This document shows positions 17,419 to 26,781 of a stretch of DNA of 64,000 nucleotides, piece by piece (the stretch's first letter is position 1; every line of letters starts with the position of its first letter). Both the position numbers and the translations under genes were made by a program. The notes beneath the pieces were generated by a model. It was not told the DNA's origin, did no database searches, and saw only the letters and a program-made list of their open reading frames with translations. Origin of the DNA: Leuconostoc inhae (GTDB lineage: Bacteria > Bacillota > Bacilli > Lactobacillales > Lactobacillaceae); the NCBI RefSeq assembly GCF_019656015.1, contig NZ_BPKW01000006.1:1-64000 (forward strand). Direction: 5' to 3'.

Positions 17419-17790
17419 TTAGTCAGTCACAAGAAATTTTGTTAAATCTACATAAGGTGCATCATCCCATAAACGTTCTAAATTATAAAATCCTCGTTGT
17501 TCTGTAGAGAAAATATGAACAATAACATCCCCTAAGTCAATTAAGACCCAATCTGCAGCTTGGAACCCTTCAATTAATTTAATTTCACCACCAGCAGCCA
17601 GAACTTGGTCTTTCACTTCAGTGGCTATCGCCTGTACCTGACGATTTGATGCAGCATCTGCAATGACAAAATAGTCCGCCATTAAACTCACTTTTCGCAT
17701 ATCAAGTGCTACAATATGATTTGCTTTTTTATTATCAACTGCTTCTACAGCTGTTTTCAAAACTGTTATTACATCTAATGCTGTTGTCAA
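17419..17790 (-). CDS. rsfS: Ribosome silencing factor RsfS
   Basis: It binds L14 of the large subunit and blocks subunit joining when nutrients are scarce. It is a 123-aa protein with the family core: KANHIVALDMRKVSLMADYFVIADA, in positions 18-42, then RQVQAIATEVKD and VLIDLGDVIVHIFS. It is the last gene of the YqeG-YqeH-YhbY-NadD-YqeK-RsfS unit and is followed by a terminator. Confidence 0.93.
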   Translation of the reverse strand: MTTALDVITVLKTAVEAVDNKKANHIVALDMRKVSLMADYFVIADAASNRQVQAIATEVKDQVLAAGGEIKLIEGFQAADWVLIDLGDVIVHIFSTEQRGFYNLERLWDDAPYVDLTKFLVTD

Positions 17791-17826
17791 AATTTTTTCC
17801 CACGCTTTCTTAAATCAATTTTTTAA

Positions 17827-18408
17827 TTACGCTCTAGTTAGCCAATAATTGTACGTTGTAATACTTTTAGGATAGATAGCCGTTTCCTTTTCAACAAGTC
17901 GCCGCACTGTATGCACAATTTGATACCTGACACCTGCTGCTAAAGATTGGTCTGTGATTTGTCGTGCGATTTCAACACCCGAAAAGTCACGACCAACTTC
18001 AAGATAATCAGCCATAAACAAAACTTGTGATAACAGCGTCATTTCTGCTGCACCACCAGTGGTATGTTCACGTACGGCGTTTAAAATATCTAAATCTGTC
18101 ACACCAAGTTCATCACGGATCATTTCAGCACCAACCACACCATGCCAAATATAGTTACCCCAATTAATTAAATCAGGATCCATATTTTTACGCGCAATGA
18201 CAGTTAAAAAATCATCGTCTGATCGTTCTTTAGCATAATCATGAACCAAAGCCGCAACTTCGGCTTTATCAGTATCAACACCGTTTTTAAGTGCTAATTT
18301 AACTGCGTAATCTCGAACACGTAAAATATGTTGAAACCGATAATCGGATAGTCCAGCTGCAATTTTTGTCTCTAATTCGGCAATGCTACCGTTAAAATAT
18401 TTAGTCAT
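17827..18408 (-). CDS. yqeK: HD-domain phosphohydrolase YqeK (Ap4A hydrolase family)
   Basis: An HD-superfamily enzyme that in characterised relatives symmetrically cleaves diadenosine tetraphosphate. The metal ligands show in FQHILRVRDYAV, ALVHDYAKE and the downstream IWHGVVGAEM and REHTTGG segments. At 193 aa the length is normal. It overlaps the end of nadD by 8 bases, and rsfS follows after a 36-base gap. Confidence 0.88.
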   Translation of the reverse strand: MTKYFNGSIAELETKIAAGLSDYRFQHILRVRDYAVKLALKNGVDTDKAEVAALVHDYAKERSDDDFLTVIARKNMDPDLINWGNYIWHGVVGAEMIRDELGVTDLDILNAVREHTTGGAAEMTLLSQVLFMADYLEVGRDFSGVEIARQITDQSLAAGVRYQIVHTVRRLVEKETAIYPKSITTYNYWLTRA

Positions 18409-19039
18409 ATAAACCTCGATACAAATTATATTCTGCTATAAACAAGGCTTCACGCTCAGGTACAAGGTAATTAACGCTTTGCTTCATTCGTATCTTTGTT
18501 CTAATTTCTGAAGAAGTAATTCGAATATCTGGTACATCGCACCACAACGTCGGATAATTAGTTTGCTTCTTTTGGTCACCATGAACACCCACTGCAAACG
18601 TGACTAAGTGTGAGAGTTCTTCAATATGATCCCATGTTGGTAGTTTTTCAATTTTTTCACCACCAATAATAAAATAATAATCATTTTCAGGGTGCATCTC
18701 AACTAACTCACGCATTGTTTGATAAGTATATGATTTACCACCATTACGTACCTCAATAAGCTCAATATCAAAAAAAGGATTACCCATAATGGCCATTTTA
18801 ACTAATTGAACACGATTTGATGGTGATATTGCACTTGCGTGCGTCGCATCAATTGGTTGTGCATTAGGCATCCAAAATACTTTTTCCAAACCAAGCTCTC
18901 TACCAACAGTTTCGGCCAATACTAACTGACCAATATGTGGTGGATTAAAAGTGCCACCAAAAATGCCGATTCTTCTTTTTGTTTGACTTGGTCGTACTTC
19001 TGATTGTGTTTGAGTTGAGATCGTATACACACCGTTCAT
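18401..19039 (-). CDS. nadD: Nicotinate-nucleotide adenylyltransferase
   Basis: It adenylates nicotinate mononucleotide in NAD synthesis. The N-terminal GIFGGTFNPPHIGQLVLAE (about 24-42) aligns with the family signature, but the second His of HxGH is Gln here (codon CAG at about 18924-18932 on the minus strand). The later ITSSEIR motif is present. The protein has a 21-residue N-terminal extension before the motif, 212 aa in all. It lies between yhbY and yqeK in the conserved order. Confidence 0.9.
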   Translation of the reverse strand: MNGVYTISTQTQSEVRPSQTKRRIGIFGGTFNPPHIGQLVLAETVGRELGLEKVFWMPNAQPIDATHASAISPSNRVQLVKMAIMGNPFFDIELIEVRNGGKSYTYQTMRELVEMHPENDYYFIIGGEKIEKLPTWDHIEELSHLVTFAVGVHGDQKKQTNYPTLWCDVPDIRITSSEIRTKIRMKQSVNYLVPEREALFIAEYNLYRGLYD

Positions 19040-19057
19040 TACAATGACCGCCTTAAA

Positions 19058-19372
19058 TTAAATTTTAGCTAATTCAACTGAAATTCTCTTATACTTATCT
19101 TCTTGCGCTGGTAAAAACAAAACCAAAGTTCGGCCAATTGTTTGTGCAACTGTAATATCAGAATGTGCTTGTATGAATTCTGCCACGTCTTTAGCTGATT
19201 CATCAGCACTCTGTTGTAAACTAATTTTAACGAGCTCGCGTTTTGAAATAGCTAAAACGAGTTCATTAACCCACACTTGTGTTAATCCATTTTTTCCTAC
19301 TGAAAAAATTGGTGATAGCGTATTTGCTTTTGAACGCAAAAAACGTTTTTGCTTACCTGTTAATTGTAACAT
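19058..19372 (-). CDS. yhbY: YhbY/CRM-domain ribosome assembly RNA-binding protein
   Basis: A small CRS1-YhbY domain protein that binds pre-50S RNA. It has LTGKQKRFLRSKANTLSPIF (about 4-23) and VGKNGLT in the usual spacing. I chose the start at 19372, because there the ATG overlaps the yqeH stop by one base (TAATG). The longer frame up to 19420 lacks a signal. It is 104 aa. Confidence 0.88.
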   Translation of the reverse strand: MLQLTGKQKRFLRSKANTLSPIFSVGKNGLTQVWVNELVLAISKRELVKISLQQSADESAKDVAEFIQAHSDITVAQTIGRTLVLFLPAQEDKYKRISVELAKI

Positions 19373-20520
19373 TAAATCATTGCCTTTCGAATAAGGACAG
19401 AAACGCCCTGTGGTGCCCAACCAGCGATTTTAATACCGGCAGGAATAGAGATCCAGCCTAAGCCTGCAAAAACAATATCACTTTTCTCAGTAATATTGAA
19501 TTCGTGCCTAACCAAATTTGTTATCGTTGCATACTGTGGAGATGGTGTTAATAGTGTTCCAGCATGTTTATCATAAAAATCATCTGCACCACTTAGTTTA
19601 GTCCGATGCAAAGATAAATTATTTTCAAAGTAAGCCGTTATAGGCGTGCGTTCGCCTAATTCAAAATCAAAACGAGCTAACCCGCCAATAAAAATTGTTT
19701 GCTCAGCATTCAATTGATAAGTACGTGGCTTAATTTCATTTTTTGGTAATGCGTACTTTAAATCTTTATCCGCCAACACATGAGTAATTTGATCACGTTT
19801 AACGATTCCAGGCGTATCAATTAGCTGCTTACCATCAGCTAATGGTATTTCAATACGATCTAATGTAGTGCCTGGAAAGCGTGATGTTGTAATCAAATCC
19901 TGAACACCTGTTCCTGATTTAATTATTTGATTGATTAACGTTGATTTACCAACATTGGTCACGCCTACGACATAAACATCACGGCCTTCACGATAACTAT
20001 CAATCGTATCTAATAAGTCATCAAGATTTTTTGGATGCGTTGCTGACGTTAAGAAAATATCAACTGGTTTAATCCCTTGGGCTTTCAATTCAGCTTGCAA
20101 CCAATTTTTTAAACGATTTTTATTAAGCAATTTTGGCAATAAGTCAACTTTGTTCGCAACTACCAAAATTGGGTTATCTTGCCCAACAAAACGTGGTAAA
20201 CCAGCTATTTCAGAACCTGTGACATCAAAAACATCTATCACATAAACGATCAATGCCTTTGCATCTGAAATTTGATGTAATAGCCGCGCAAAATCATCAT
20301 CTGTTAGTTCAACAGGCTGAATTTCATTATAGTGACGCAACCTAAAACAACGTTGACATAATAATTCTTCGCTATCAATCGATTTTTTTAGTGCACTCAT
20401 CGGTAAATAACCCGCTTTTGATGAATCTAATACTTGCATAATGGCGCCACAGCCGATGCAACGTAATCCTTCATTTAATTGTTCTTGAACATACTCGTCC
20501 GTTATTAATTCAGTCGTCAC
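19372..20520 (-). CDS. yqeH: Ribosome biogenesis GTPase YqeH
   Basis: A circularly permuted GTPase needed for 30S assembly. An N-terminal zinc finger has CIGC at 21-24 and CQRC at 55-58. The G4 motif NKVDLL comes before G1 GVTNVGKST and G3 DTPG, the permuted order. At 382 aa it is the normal length. Its stop overlaps the yhbY start, and its own start overlaps the yqeG end by 11 bases. Confidence 0.93.
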   Translation of the reverse strand: MTTELITDEYVQEQLNEGLRCIGCGAIMQVLDSSKAGYLPMSALKKSIDSEELLCQRCFRLRHYNEIQPVELTDDDFARLLHQISDAKALIVYVIDVFDVTGSEIAGLPRFVGQDNPILVVANKVDLLPKLLNKNRLKNWLQAELKAQGIKPVDIFLTSATHPKNLDDLLDTIDSYREGRDVYVVGVTNVGKSTLINQIIKSGTGVQDLITTSRFPGTTLDRIEIPLADGKQLIDTPGIVKRDQITHVLADKDLKYALPKNEIKPRTYQLNAEQTIFIGGLARFDFELGERTPITAYFENNLSLHRTKLSGADDFYDKHAGTLLTPSPQYATITNLVRHEFNITEKSDIVFAGLGWISIPAGIKIAGWAPQGVSVLIRKAMI

Positions 20521-21058
20521 GAAGTGTTTTCTCCCATTTTAACTGTGGATGTGATTTAAAAACAATTTTTTTCACTTGTTTTTCAATACTACGATTTATC
20601 CACGTTTGCCACATATCTGATTCAATTAATCGTTGTACTAATACGCTTCTGACACCCGCACCATGTGCAGCCCAAATATCCGTTAACATTTGGTCACCAA
20701 CCATGATAACTTCTTCCCGCTTCAAGTGATGCGTTCTAAGTACATGTAAAATACCTCGTGGTAAGGGCTTTAATGACCATGACACAAATTTAACCCCAAG
20801 CGGTTCGACAGCTTTTGCCACGCGTTTTGTCGTATTATTGGATACAACAATTACCTCAATGCCACCATCGCACAAATCAGTTAACCATCGTCGTAATTCA
20901 GGTGTTCCCTCTGGGTTATTCCATGCAAGTAACGTATTATCTAAATCTGCTAGCACTGTTTTTATCCCGTGCTTTTTCAAATCTTCAACTGTTAAATCAT
21001 ATATTCGTTCAACCATATAGGTTGGCGTAAAGTGCTCTAAGCGCATTAAGACCATCAT
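20510..21058 (-). CDS. yqeG: HAD-superfamily phosphatase YqeG
   Basis: It carries the HAD motif I DLDNTLLAW around residue 38 and the conserved VVSNN and VGDQMLTDIWAA segments (motifs II and III-like). At 182 aa it matches the HAD-IIIA YqeG family, whose substrate is not known. Translation may begin at the first codon or at the Met of MRLEHF five codons later; neither has a strong binding site. It is the first gene of the yqeG-rsfS operon. Confidence 0.87.
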   Translation of the reverse strand: MMVLMRLEHFTPTYMVERIYDLTVEDLKKHGIKTVLADLDNTLLAWNNPEGTPELRRWLTDLCDGGIEVIVVSNNTTKRVAKAVEPLGVKFVSWSLKPLPRGILHVLRTHHLKREEVIMVGDQMLTDIWAAHGAGVRSVLVQRLIESDMWQTWINRSIEKQVKKIVFKSHPQLKWEKTLRDD

Positions 21059-21130
21059 CCAATTTATTTATTCTATCTTATTATACACTACAATCGCACA
21101 AAATTTAAACTGACTCTTAATTTATTCGAA

Positions 21131-21167
21131 AAAAAATAATATGAAGACTACTGACGGTCTTCATATT
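21131..21167 (-). terminator. Terminator of the PTS IIC gene
   Basis: AATATGAAGAC (21138-21148) pairs perfectly with GTCTTCATATT (21157-21167). On the minus strand it ends in a long T run, just after the stop at 21178. Confidence 0.85.
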
Positions 21168-21177
21168 ACTTGTTAAT

Positions 21178-22416
21178 TTATAGTTCTTGTTGAAAGTCTG
21201 ACGGTGCATATAATTTTAATAATTTGCTAAAGATATATTGTGCAATAAATCCTGCCACAATTGGTACAATTAACCAAGCCACTATAGCAATCATCGGATT
21301 AATAAAATGACTCATAACAGATGCCGGTACATTGGGATCTTTTACCATTGATTGAATAGGTGAAACTAAACCAATATAACCAAACCCAGCTGTTGTTGGC
21401 GTACCTTGAATATTAAACAAGGCAACTGGTATAGCAGAAATTGCTGCTGTTAATAAAAACGGCAACATCGTCACTGGTTTAGCAAAGACTGAAGGCATCA
21501 TGCCTTTCATGGCACCTAATGCAATAGCAACTGTGACACCAGGCTTATTAACCCGCCATGAATTAATTAACAATACAATTGTCGTAGCGACAACACCCAT
21601 CGCTGCAGCACCAGAACCAATACCAGATAAGGAAATTGCTAAAGCAATACCCACAGTTGAAACTGGCGTAATAATAATAATCGCAAAAGCCATAGAAATT
21701 AAAATTGCCATGGGTATTGGTGCAAGGTTAGTAAATGTTTCTACAAGATTGCCTATCCAAGTAGTGACATCACCAACATAGGGTGCAATTGTTTTCCCAA
21801 TTAAACCTACGCCACCACCCACGATAATTGGGCTCAATATAATCGCAACGGAACCAAAACCTTTGAGATAGCGAGACACTAACCATGTTACAAATACTGC
21901 TATAGCAGCTACAATCATTGCATTAATGACATCCCCAGCACCACTAGCAATATAGATATTAGCTGGCGCTACTGAACGTAGCCCAGTCACTGGGTTTAAA
22001 AATCCAGTTGGCGCCTGTGCCCATCGGATTGAACCAGAAGCAACTGCGGTTGCGATTGCCACAACACCAACATCTAAGCTTTTCATTTTAAATTGCAGTG
22101 CAACTGCCATACCAATCAAAAATGGAATAAGTGATGTAAATAAAGTTAAAATAGCACTTAAATTTGAACCAAATGCTGTGGTTCCTAAGCCAGAATACTG
22201 AATAATATACTTCATGACTGCAGCTGGCAAAACACCAATTAGTATCCCCTGTGCTGATCCTGATAGTACTTTAAAGAAAAAATCTTTCAACTTCAGTTCT
22301 GTTGTACCACTAAAGGTTACTGGTGTGTTTTCTGAAGCTTTGCGTGCGTATTCTTCATTGCGTTTAGCTTGTGACTCTTTTGTGGCCCATTGTTGGCCAT
22401 CTGCTTTAATATTCAT
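21178..22416 (-). CDS. Orphan PTS sugar transporter subunit IIC (PTS_EIIC_2 type)
   Basis: A 412-aa polytopic membrane protein with about ten hydrophobic helices and a hydrophilic N-terminus of about 45 residues. Glycine-rich segments such as SPIIVGGGVGLIGK and GIGSGAAAMGVV match the PTS_EIIC_2 (PF13303-type) membrane proteins common in Lactobacillales. No IIA or IIB partner is adjacent, so sugar specificity and even PTS coupling are uncertain. It follows ldhD by a short gap and is closed by a strong terminator. A 13-bp palindrome at 22451-22463 lies upstream. Confidence 0.75.
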   Translation of the reverse strand: MNIKADGQQWATKESQAKRNEEYARKASENTPVTFSGTTELKLKDFFFKVLSGSAQGILIGVLPAAVMKYIIQYSGLGTTAFGSNLSAILTLFTSLIPFLIGMAVALQFKMKSLDVGVVAIATAVASGSIRWAQAPTGFLNPVTGLRSVAPANIYIASGAGDVINAMIVAAIAVFVTWLVSRYLKGFGSVAIILSPIIVGGGVGLIGKTIAPYVGDVTTWIGNLVETFTNLAPIPMAILISMAFAIIIITPVSTVGIALAISLSGIGSGAAAMGVVATTIVLLINSWRVNKPGVTVAIALGAMKGMMPSVFAKPVTMLPFLLTAAISAIPVALFNIQGTPTTAGFGYIGLVSPIQSMVKDPNVPASVMSHFINPMIAIVAWLIVPIVAGFIAQYIFSKLLKLYAPSDFQQEL

Positions 22417-22450
22417 AATTTTCCTTACTAATTCTACCTACATAACCTTA

Positions 22451-22463
22451 ATTGTTTAACAAT
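22451..22463. promoter_or_regulatory. Palindrome upstream of the PTS IIC gene
   Basis: ATTGTTTAACAAT is a perfect 13-bp palindrome (6-bp arms around one T), 35-47 bases upstream of the IIC start codon. It may be an operator, but no regulator can be named. Confidence 0.35.
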
Positions 22464-22498
22464 AATCAGCCATAATAAAGGTCGAAAACATCCTGATA

Positions 22499-23509
<1,011 letters not shown>

Positions 23510-23524
23510 TTATACTGCACCTTC

Positions 23525-23553
23525 ATTTTACCTCATTTTGTGCAGTTTTGCAC
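23525..23553 (-). promoter_or_regulatory. Promoter of ldhD
   Basis: -10 TAAAAT (complement of 23525-23530), a 17-base spacer and a weak -35 GTGCAA (23548-23553) on the minus strand, about 30 bases before the start codon. Confidence 0.5.
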
Positions 23554-23555
23554 GT
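23538..23555. promoter_or_regulatory. Rex-like operator overlapping the ldhD -35
   Basis: TTGTGCAGTTTTGCACGT is an 18-base imperfect palindrome. Ten of the 14 specified positions fit the Rex consensus TTGTGAANNNNTTCACAA. It overlaps the ldhD -35 region, so NADH/NAD-sensing control by Rex is plausible but unproven. Confidence 0.4.
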
Positions 23556-23601
23556 AAATAAATGAAATTATTAAGCTTTTGACTTAGTCATATTTTCTAA
23601 T

Positions 23602-23635
23602 AAAAACCCTGAATACTTTTATCGTATTCAGGGTT
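23602..23635 (-). terminator. Terminator of clpP
   Basis: AACCCTGAATAC (23605-23616) pairs with GTATTCAGGGTT (23624-23635) around a 7-base loop, with a T run following on the minus strand. It lies between clpP and the ldhD promoter. Confidence 0.85.
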
Positions 23636-23689
23636 AAATAATCAAAATGACACTATTAAATTAACTATCACAATAATTTTTAATACAAC

Positions 23690-24292
23690 TTACTTTGTTA
23701 CTGGCTTTTCACCAGCTTTTGATAGAATGCCATCAATAAAGCCATATGCCAAGGTTTCTTCAGCACTCATCCAATTATCACGTTCTGTATCATGAGCAAT
23801 TGTTTCTAAATCTTTATTCGATGCATCAGCTAAAATTTTGTTTAATTTAGCACGTGTTTTAGTCAACTGATCAGCGATAATAGACATATCAGTTTGTTGT
23901 GTTCCACCAACTGCACCACCCATGGGCTGATGAATCAAGTACTCAGCATTAGGCAACATAAACCGATGTCCTTTTTCACCAGAACTGGCAATGATTGTGC
24001 CCATTGAAGCGGCTAAGCCCATAACAATTGTTGTCACTGGTGCTTTGATAAAATTCATCGTGTCTGTAATTGAAAGACCAGCCGTAACAGACCCACCTGG
24101 TGAATTAATATACATTGAAATTTCTTTTGTAGGATCTTGGGCTTCTAAAAATAGTAATTGGGCAACAATTGAAGTTGCCATACTGTCTTCAACTTCACCT
24201 TGAACCAAAATAATACGATCTTTTAGCAATCGTGAAGGTAAATCATAACTTTCACGTCCGTTAGCTGTTTGTTCTATAACTCCTGGCCACAT
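23690..24292 (-). CDS. clpP: ATP-dependent Clp protease proteolytic subunit
   Basis: The 200-aa serine peptidase subunit of ClpXP/ClpCP. The nucleophile Ser is in [14 protein letters not shown], the His in [10 protein letters not shown], and the Asp in the [11 protein letters not shown] segment. It forms tetradecamers in the cytoplasm. The start ATG has AAGGAG upstream. A CIRCE-like element and a leader inverted repeat sit between it and whiA, suggesting HrcA control. In many Firmicutes clpP lies near whiA, as here. Confidence 0.95.
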   Translation of the reverse strand: MWPGVIEQTANGRESYDLPSRLLKDRIILVQGEVEDSMATSIVAQLLFLEAQDPTKEISMYINSPGGSVTAGLSITDTMNFIKAPVTTIVMGLAASMGTIIASSGEKGHRFMLPNAEYLIHQPMGGAVGGTQQTDMSIIADQLTKTRAKLNKILADASNKDLETIAHDTERDNWMSAEETLAYGFIDGILSKAGEKPVTK

Positions 24293-24346
24293 AGTTGTTA
24301 GGCTCCTTAATTTTCAAATTATTTTGTTCCCACATGTACTTACCTT

Positions 24347-24368
24347 AAATAAGCAGATGTGCTTATTT
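24347..24368. repeat. 8-bp inverted repeat in the clpP leader
   Basis: AAATAAGC (24347-24354) and GCTTATTT (24361-24368) with a 6-base loop, between the CIRCE-like element and the clpP start. A leader hairpin or a weak terminator for whiA is possible. Confidence 0.4.
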
Positions 24369-24373
24369 CTATT

Positions 24374-24400
24374 TTAGCACAAACAGATGTAGAGTGCTAA
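24374..24400. promoter_or_regulatory. CIRCE-like HrcA operator upstream of clpP
   Basis: The minus strand reads TTAGCACTC, then nine bases, then TTGTGCTAA. The first half matches the CIRCE consensus (TTAGCACTC-N9-GAGTGCTAA) perfectly, and the second has two mismatches at its inner edge. It lies about 82 bases before the clpP start codon. It suggests heat-shock repression by HrcA. Confidence 0.65.
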
Positions 24401-24408
24401 AATTTATT

Positions 24409-25353
24409 TCATAATTTTGTTAAATCATATTGAATGCCATCGTGAATTAGTTGTGAAAGCTCTTTTATTTTACGCATACGATGATTAGCACCTGATTTGC
24501 TAATTTCTAAACGCTCACCTAACTCTGCCAAGGAATCATCAGGATATTCTAACCGCAATTTGGCAATATCTCGTATTTTTTTTGGTAACAAATCTAAATC
24601 ACCAATTTCATTTGCAATAAATAATATTTGCTGCACTTGTTTGTTCGCCGCATCTGCAGTTTTTTGAATATTAGCCATTTCTGCATTGGTCATACGATTG
24701 ACTGAATTACGCATATCACGCATCATACGGATATCTTCAAATCGCAGCATTGTTTGCATGGCTCCAATAGTTGAAAGAAAGTCAACTATTTTTTCTGCAC
24801 GTTTAATATAAACAATAAAGCCGCCTGAATGATCAGTTATTTTAGCTGGTAAATCAAACTCTTTCATGATATTTAACAATTGTTCCGCTAGTTCTTCATG
24901 CGTTGTAAAAATTTCCAAATGATAGTTCGCCTTTTCTGGAGAATTAACGGATCCAGCTGCTAAAAAAGCGCCACGTAAAAAAGAACGTCGTTTATCTACT
25001 TGATTCAAAATGCGCGCTGGAATTTCTGGGTGTAATCCAAACGGATCAACTCCTAAATCAGTCATGACTTCAGTCACTTTATTTTTGAGTAGCACACCAT
25101 ATGATTTGTGTTGCGACATATGATTATGATCCGCTACCCTCACTTCAACAATAATGTCCGCATAATTTTGTGTCAGTAAAGTATATATACGACGGGCAAT
25201 GGCTGCGTTTTCTGTTTGAACAGACACTGTTTGATCTATCCCTAATGTGCTTACACCGTTCATTCGCATTAATGCCGACAATTCTGCCTTTGCATTGCCA
25301 TTATGAACCAGTAGACCCGTTAATTCTTTTTTAACATCTGCTGCGTAGGACAT
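24409..25353 (-). CDS. whiA: DNA-binding protein WhiA
   Basis: A 314-aa protein of the WhiA family, which joins a LAGLIDADG-like N-terminal domain (about 100-200, with the [19 protein letters not shown] segment) and a C-terminal helix-turn-helix (about 260-310, [22 protein letters not shown]). In Firmicutes it affects cell division and chromosome organisation. Its start overlaps the yvcK stop by one base, so the two are coupled. Confidence 0.93.
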   Translation of the reverse strand: MSYAADVKKELTGLLVHNGNAKAELSALMRMNGVSTLGIDQTVSVQTENAAIARRIYTLLTQNYADIIVEVRVADHNHMSQHKSYGVLLKNKVTEVMTDLGVDPFGLHPEIPARILNQVDKRRSFLRGAFLAAGSVNSPEKANYHLEIFTTHEELAEQLLNIMKEFDLPAKITDHSGGFIVYIKRAEKIVDFLSTIGAMQTMLRFEDIRMMRDMRNSVNRMTNAEMANIQKTADAANKQVQQILFIANEIGDLDLLPKKIRDIAKLRLEYPDDSLAELGERLEISKSGANHRMRKIKELSQLIHDGIQYDLTKL

Positions 25354-26327
25354 TATTTTCGCTCCAAAATTTGCAATAATTCTTTCATTATTTTTCCACC
25401 ATCATGAAACGCACCGGCATCACGCAACTGCAAGAAATCACCAGCTATCTGTATGGCACCTTGCACATTAACAGCAGCCTCATCTAGTTTAACCTGGTTA
25501 GAAATTTCATCCCATTTTTGAAAATCAACAAAATCATTTGGTACAACAGCATTATTGGCAACCACATAATCTACTACGGGCGCACCGATATGTGAATTCA
25601 AAGCTAATAAATGTTGTGCATCAGTGTAAGCATCTGTTTCACCTTTTTGAGTCATTATATTTGAAATATATACCTGCTTTGCCTGTGTAAGGCGTAGCGC
25701 TGCGCTAACTTCTGGCACCACAACATTAGGTAAAATAGAGGTAAAGAGGCTTCCCGGACCATATACAATCATGTCCGCATTTATAATTGCCTCAACTACT
25801 TCTGGTGCTGCTTTGGGTTCCTCACCTGGTTCATCACCGGTTACCCAAACATGATCAATTGTTTTGTGAGCATGGGTAATTTCTGCTTCTCCTGCAATCA
25901 CATCACCATTTTTAAATTCAGCATGCAACACTAATGGTTCATTAGAAACTGGATAAATTCGGCCACGTACGTTCATAAAACGAGCCAAATGTTGCACTGC
26001 ATCAAAAATATTCCCATGCATTTCTGTCATAGCTGCAATAATTAAATTGCCGACTGCATGTTTAGCAAAAAAATCATCTTTAGCATCAAAACGATATTGC
26101 ATGACCTGTGTAATTTCAGGATCAACATGAGACATTGCAACAAGAATATTACGAATATCACCTGGTGGCACAATATTAATATAATTTCGTAGCAATCCAC
26201 TGGATCCGCCATCATCTGCAACTGTAACAATTGCAGTGAGATCGATATTCTTTTTAACTAACGGCTTAATAATAACTGGCAAACCCGAGCCACCGCCAAT
26301 AATAACAATTTTTGGTCTATCTGGCAT
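25353..26327 (-). CDS. yvcK: YvcK-family gluconeogenesis/cell-wall regulator
   Basis: It has the CofD-like UPF0052 fold, with nucleotide-sugar-binding segments [16 protein letters not shown] (residues 5-20) and [11 protein letters not shown]. Known relatives bind UDP-GlcNAc and link carbon supply to wall synthesis. I chose the start at 26327 to give the normal length (325 aa, MPDRPK). The frame extends to a GTG at 26411 with only a weak binding site, so the start is uncertain. RapZ, which usually precedes yvcK, is absent here. Confidence 0.85.
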   Translation of the reverse strand: MPDRPKIVIIGGGSGLPVIIKPLVKKNIDLTAIVTVADDGGSSGLLRNYINIVPPGDIRNILVAMSHVDPEITQVMQYRFDAKDDFFAKHAVGNLIIAAMTEMHGNIFDAVQHLARFMNVRGRIYPVSNEPLVLHAEFKNGDVIAGEAEITHAHKTIDHVWVTGDEPGEEPKAAPEVVEAIINADMIVYGPGSLFTSILPNVVVPEVSAALRLTQAKQVYISNIMTQKGETDAYTDAQHLLALNSHIGAPVVDYVVANNAVVPNDFVDFQKWDEISNQVKLDEAAVNVQGAIQIAGDFLQLRDAGAFHDGGKIMKELLQILERK

Positions 26328-26465
26328 ATTATTTAGGTGTTTAACTTTTTCAATCAAAGTGATGTAACTATAATTTACTACCATCAACATTGTAAATTGA
26401 AAGAAAAACACATTTACTTTCTTAAAATTTCTTACTATTATTTTAACGCATATTTTAGAAGGATG

Positions 26466-26493
26466 TTTACATTTTTTTAAAAATAGGTATACT
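26466..26493 (+). promoter_or_regulatory. Promoter for the 40-codon plus-strand gene
   Basis: -35 TTTACA (26466-26471), a 16-base spacer and -10 TATACT (26488-26493), giving a leader of about 97 bases before the ATG at 26597. The leader contains no recognisable riboswitch. Confidence 0.5.
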
Positions 26494-26596
26494 TATCTAT
26501 TGTAAGTAAGATTGCTAGTGTAAATGTCAATTGTATCATCAAAACATTTAACACCGTCCCTATTTGCGAAAAAAATCAAATTGGAGATCTCCTATC

Positions 26597-26719
26597 ATGA
26601 CAGAAAAGTTAGACATTGCTTCAGCGGCTCGAAAACTAAAGAGTCCAAACATCAAGACGCGTAAACGCGCATTGAAGGCTATTCATGATTTAGCCAAACA
26701 GGTTAAAATTTCTAAATAG
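26597..26719 (+). CDS. Small basic 40-aa protein, possibly a LAB putative metal homeostasis peptide
   Basis: A short plus-strand gene between divergent yvcK and convergent uvrA. TTGGAG lies about ten bases before the ATG, there is a plausible promoter, and a very strong terminator follows. The protein is Lys/Arg-rich and helical (MTEKLDIASAARKLKSPNI, then KTRKRALKAIHDLAKQ). From memory it resembles short LAB proteins named putative metal homeostasis protein; this naming is uncertain. No membrane segment or Cys is present. Confidence 0.7.
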   Translation: MTEKLDIASAARKLKSPNIKTRKRALKAIHDLAKQVKISK

Positions 26720-26736
26720 TCAGCACAGTCATTTTA

Positions 26737-26777
26737 AAAGCATCTATGAGCAATTTTATTAACTCATAGATGCTTTT
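26737..26777. terminator. Bidirectional terminator between small gene and uvrA
   Basis: A perfect 14-bp or longer stem (AAGCATCTATGAG at 26738-26750 with CTCATAGATGCTT at 26763-26775) around a 12-base loop, with A-run before and T-run after. It serves both converging genes. Confidence 0.9.
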
Positions 26778-26781
26778 TATA

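Noticed and set aside
26581-26594. Palindrome GGAGATCTCC over the ribosome binding site of the small plus-strand gene, considered as a translational switch
   Set aside because: It has no loop, so an RNA hairpin cannot form; at most it is a short DNA palindrome.
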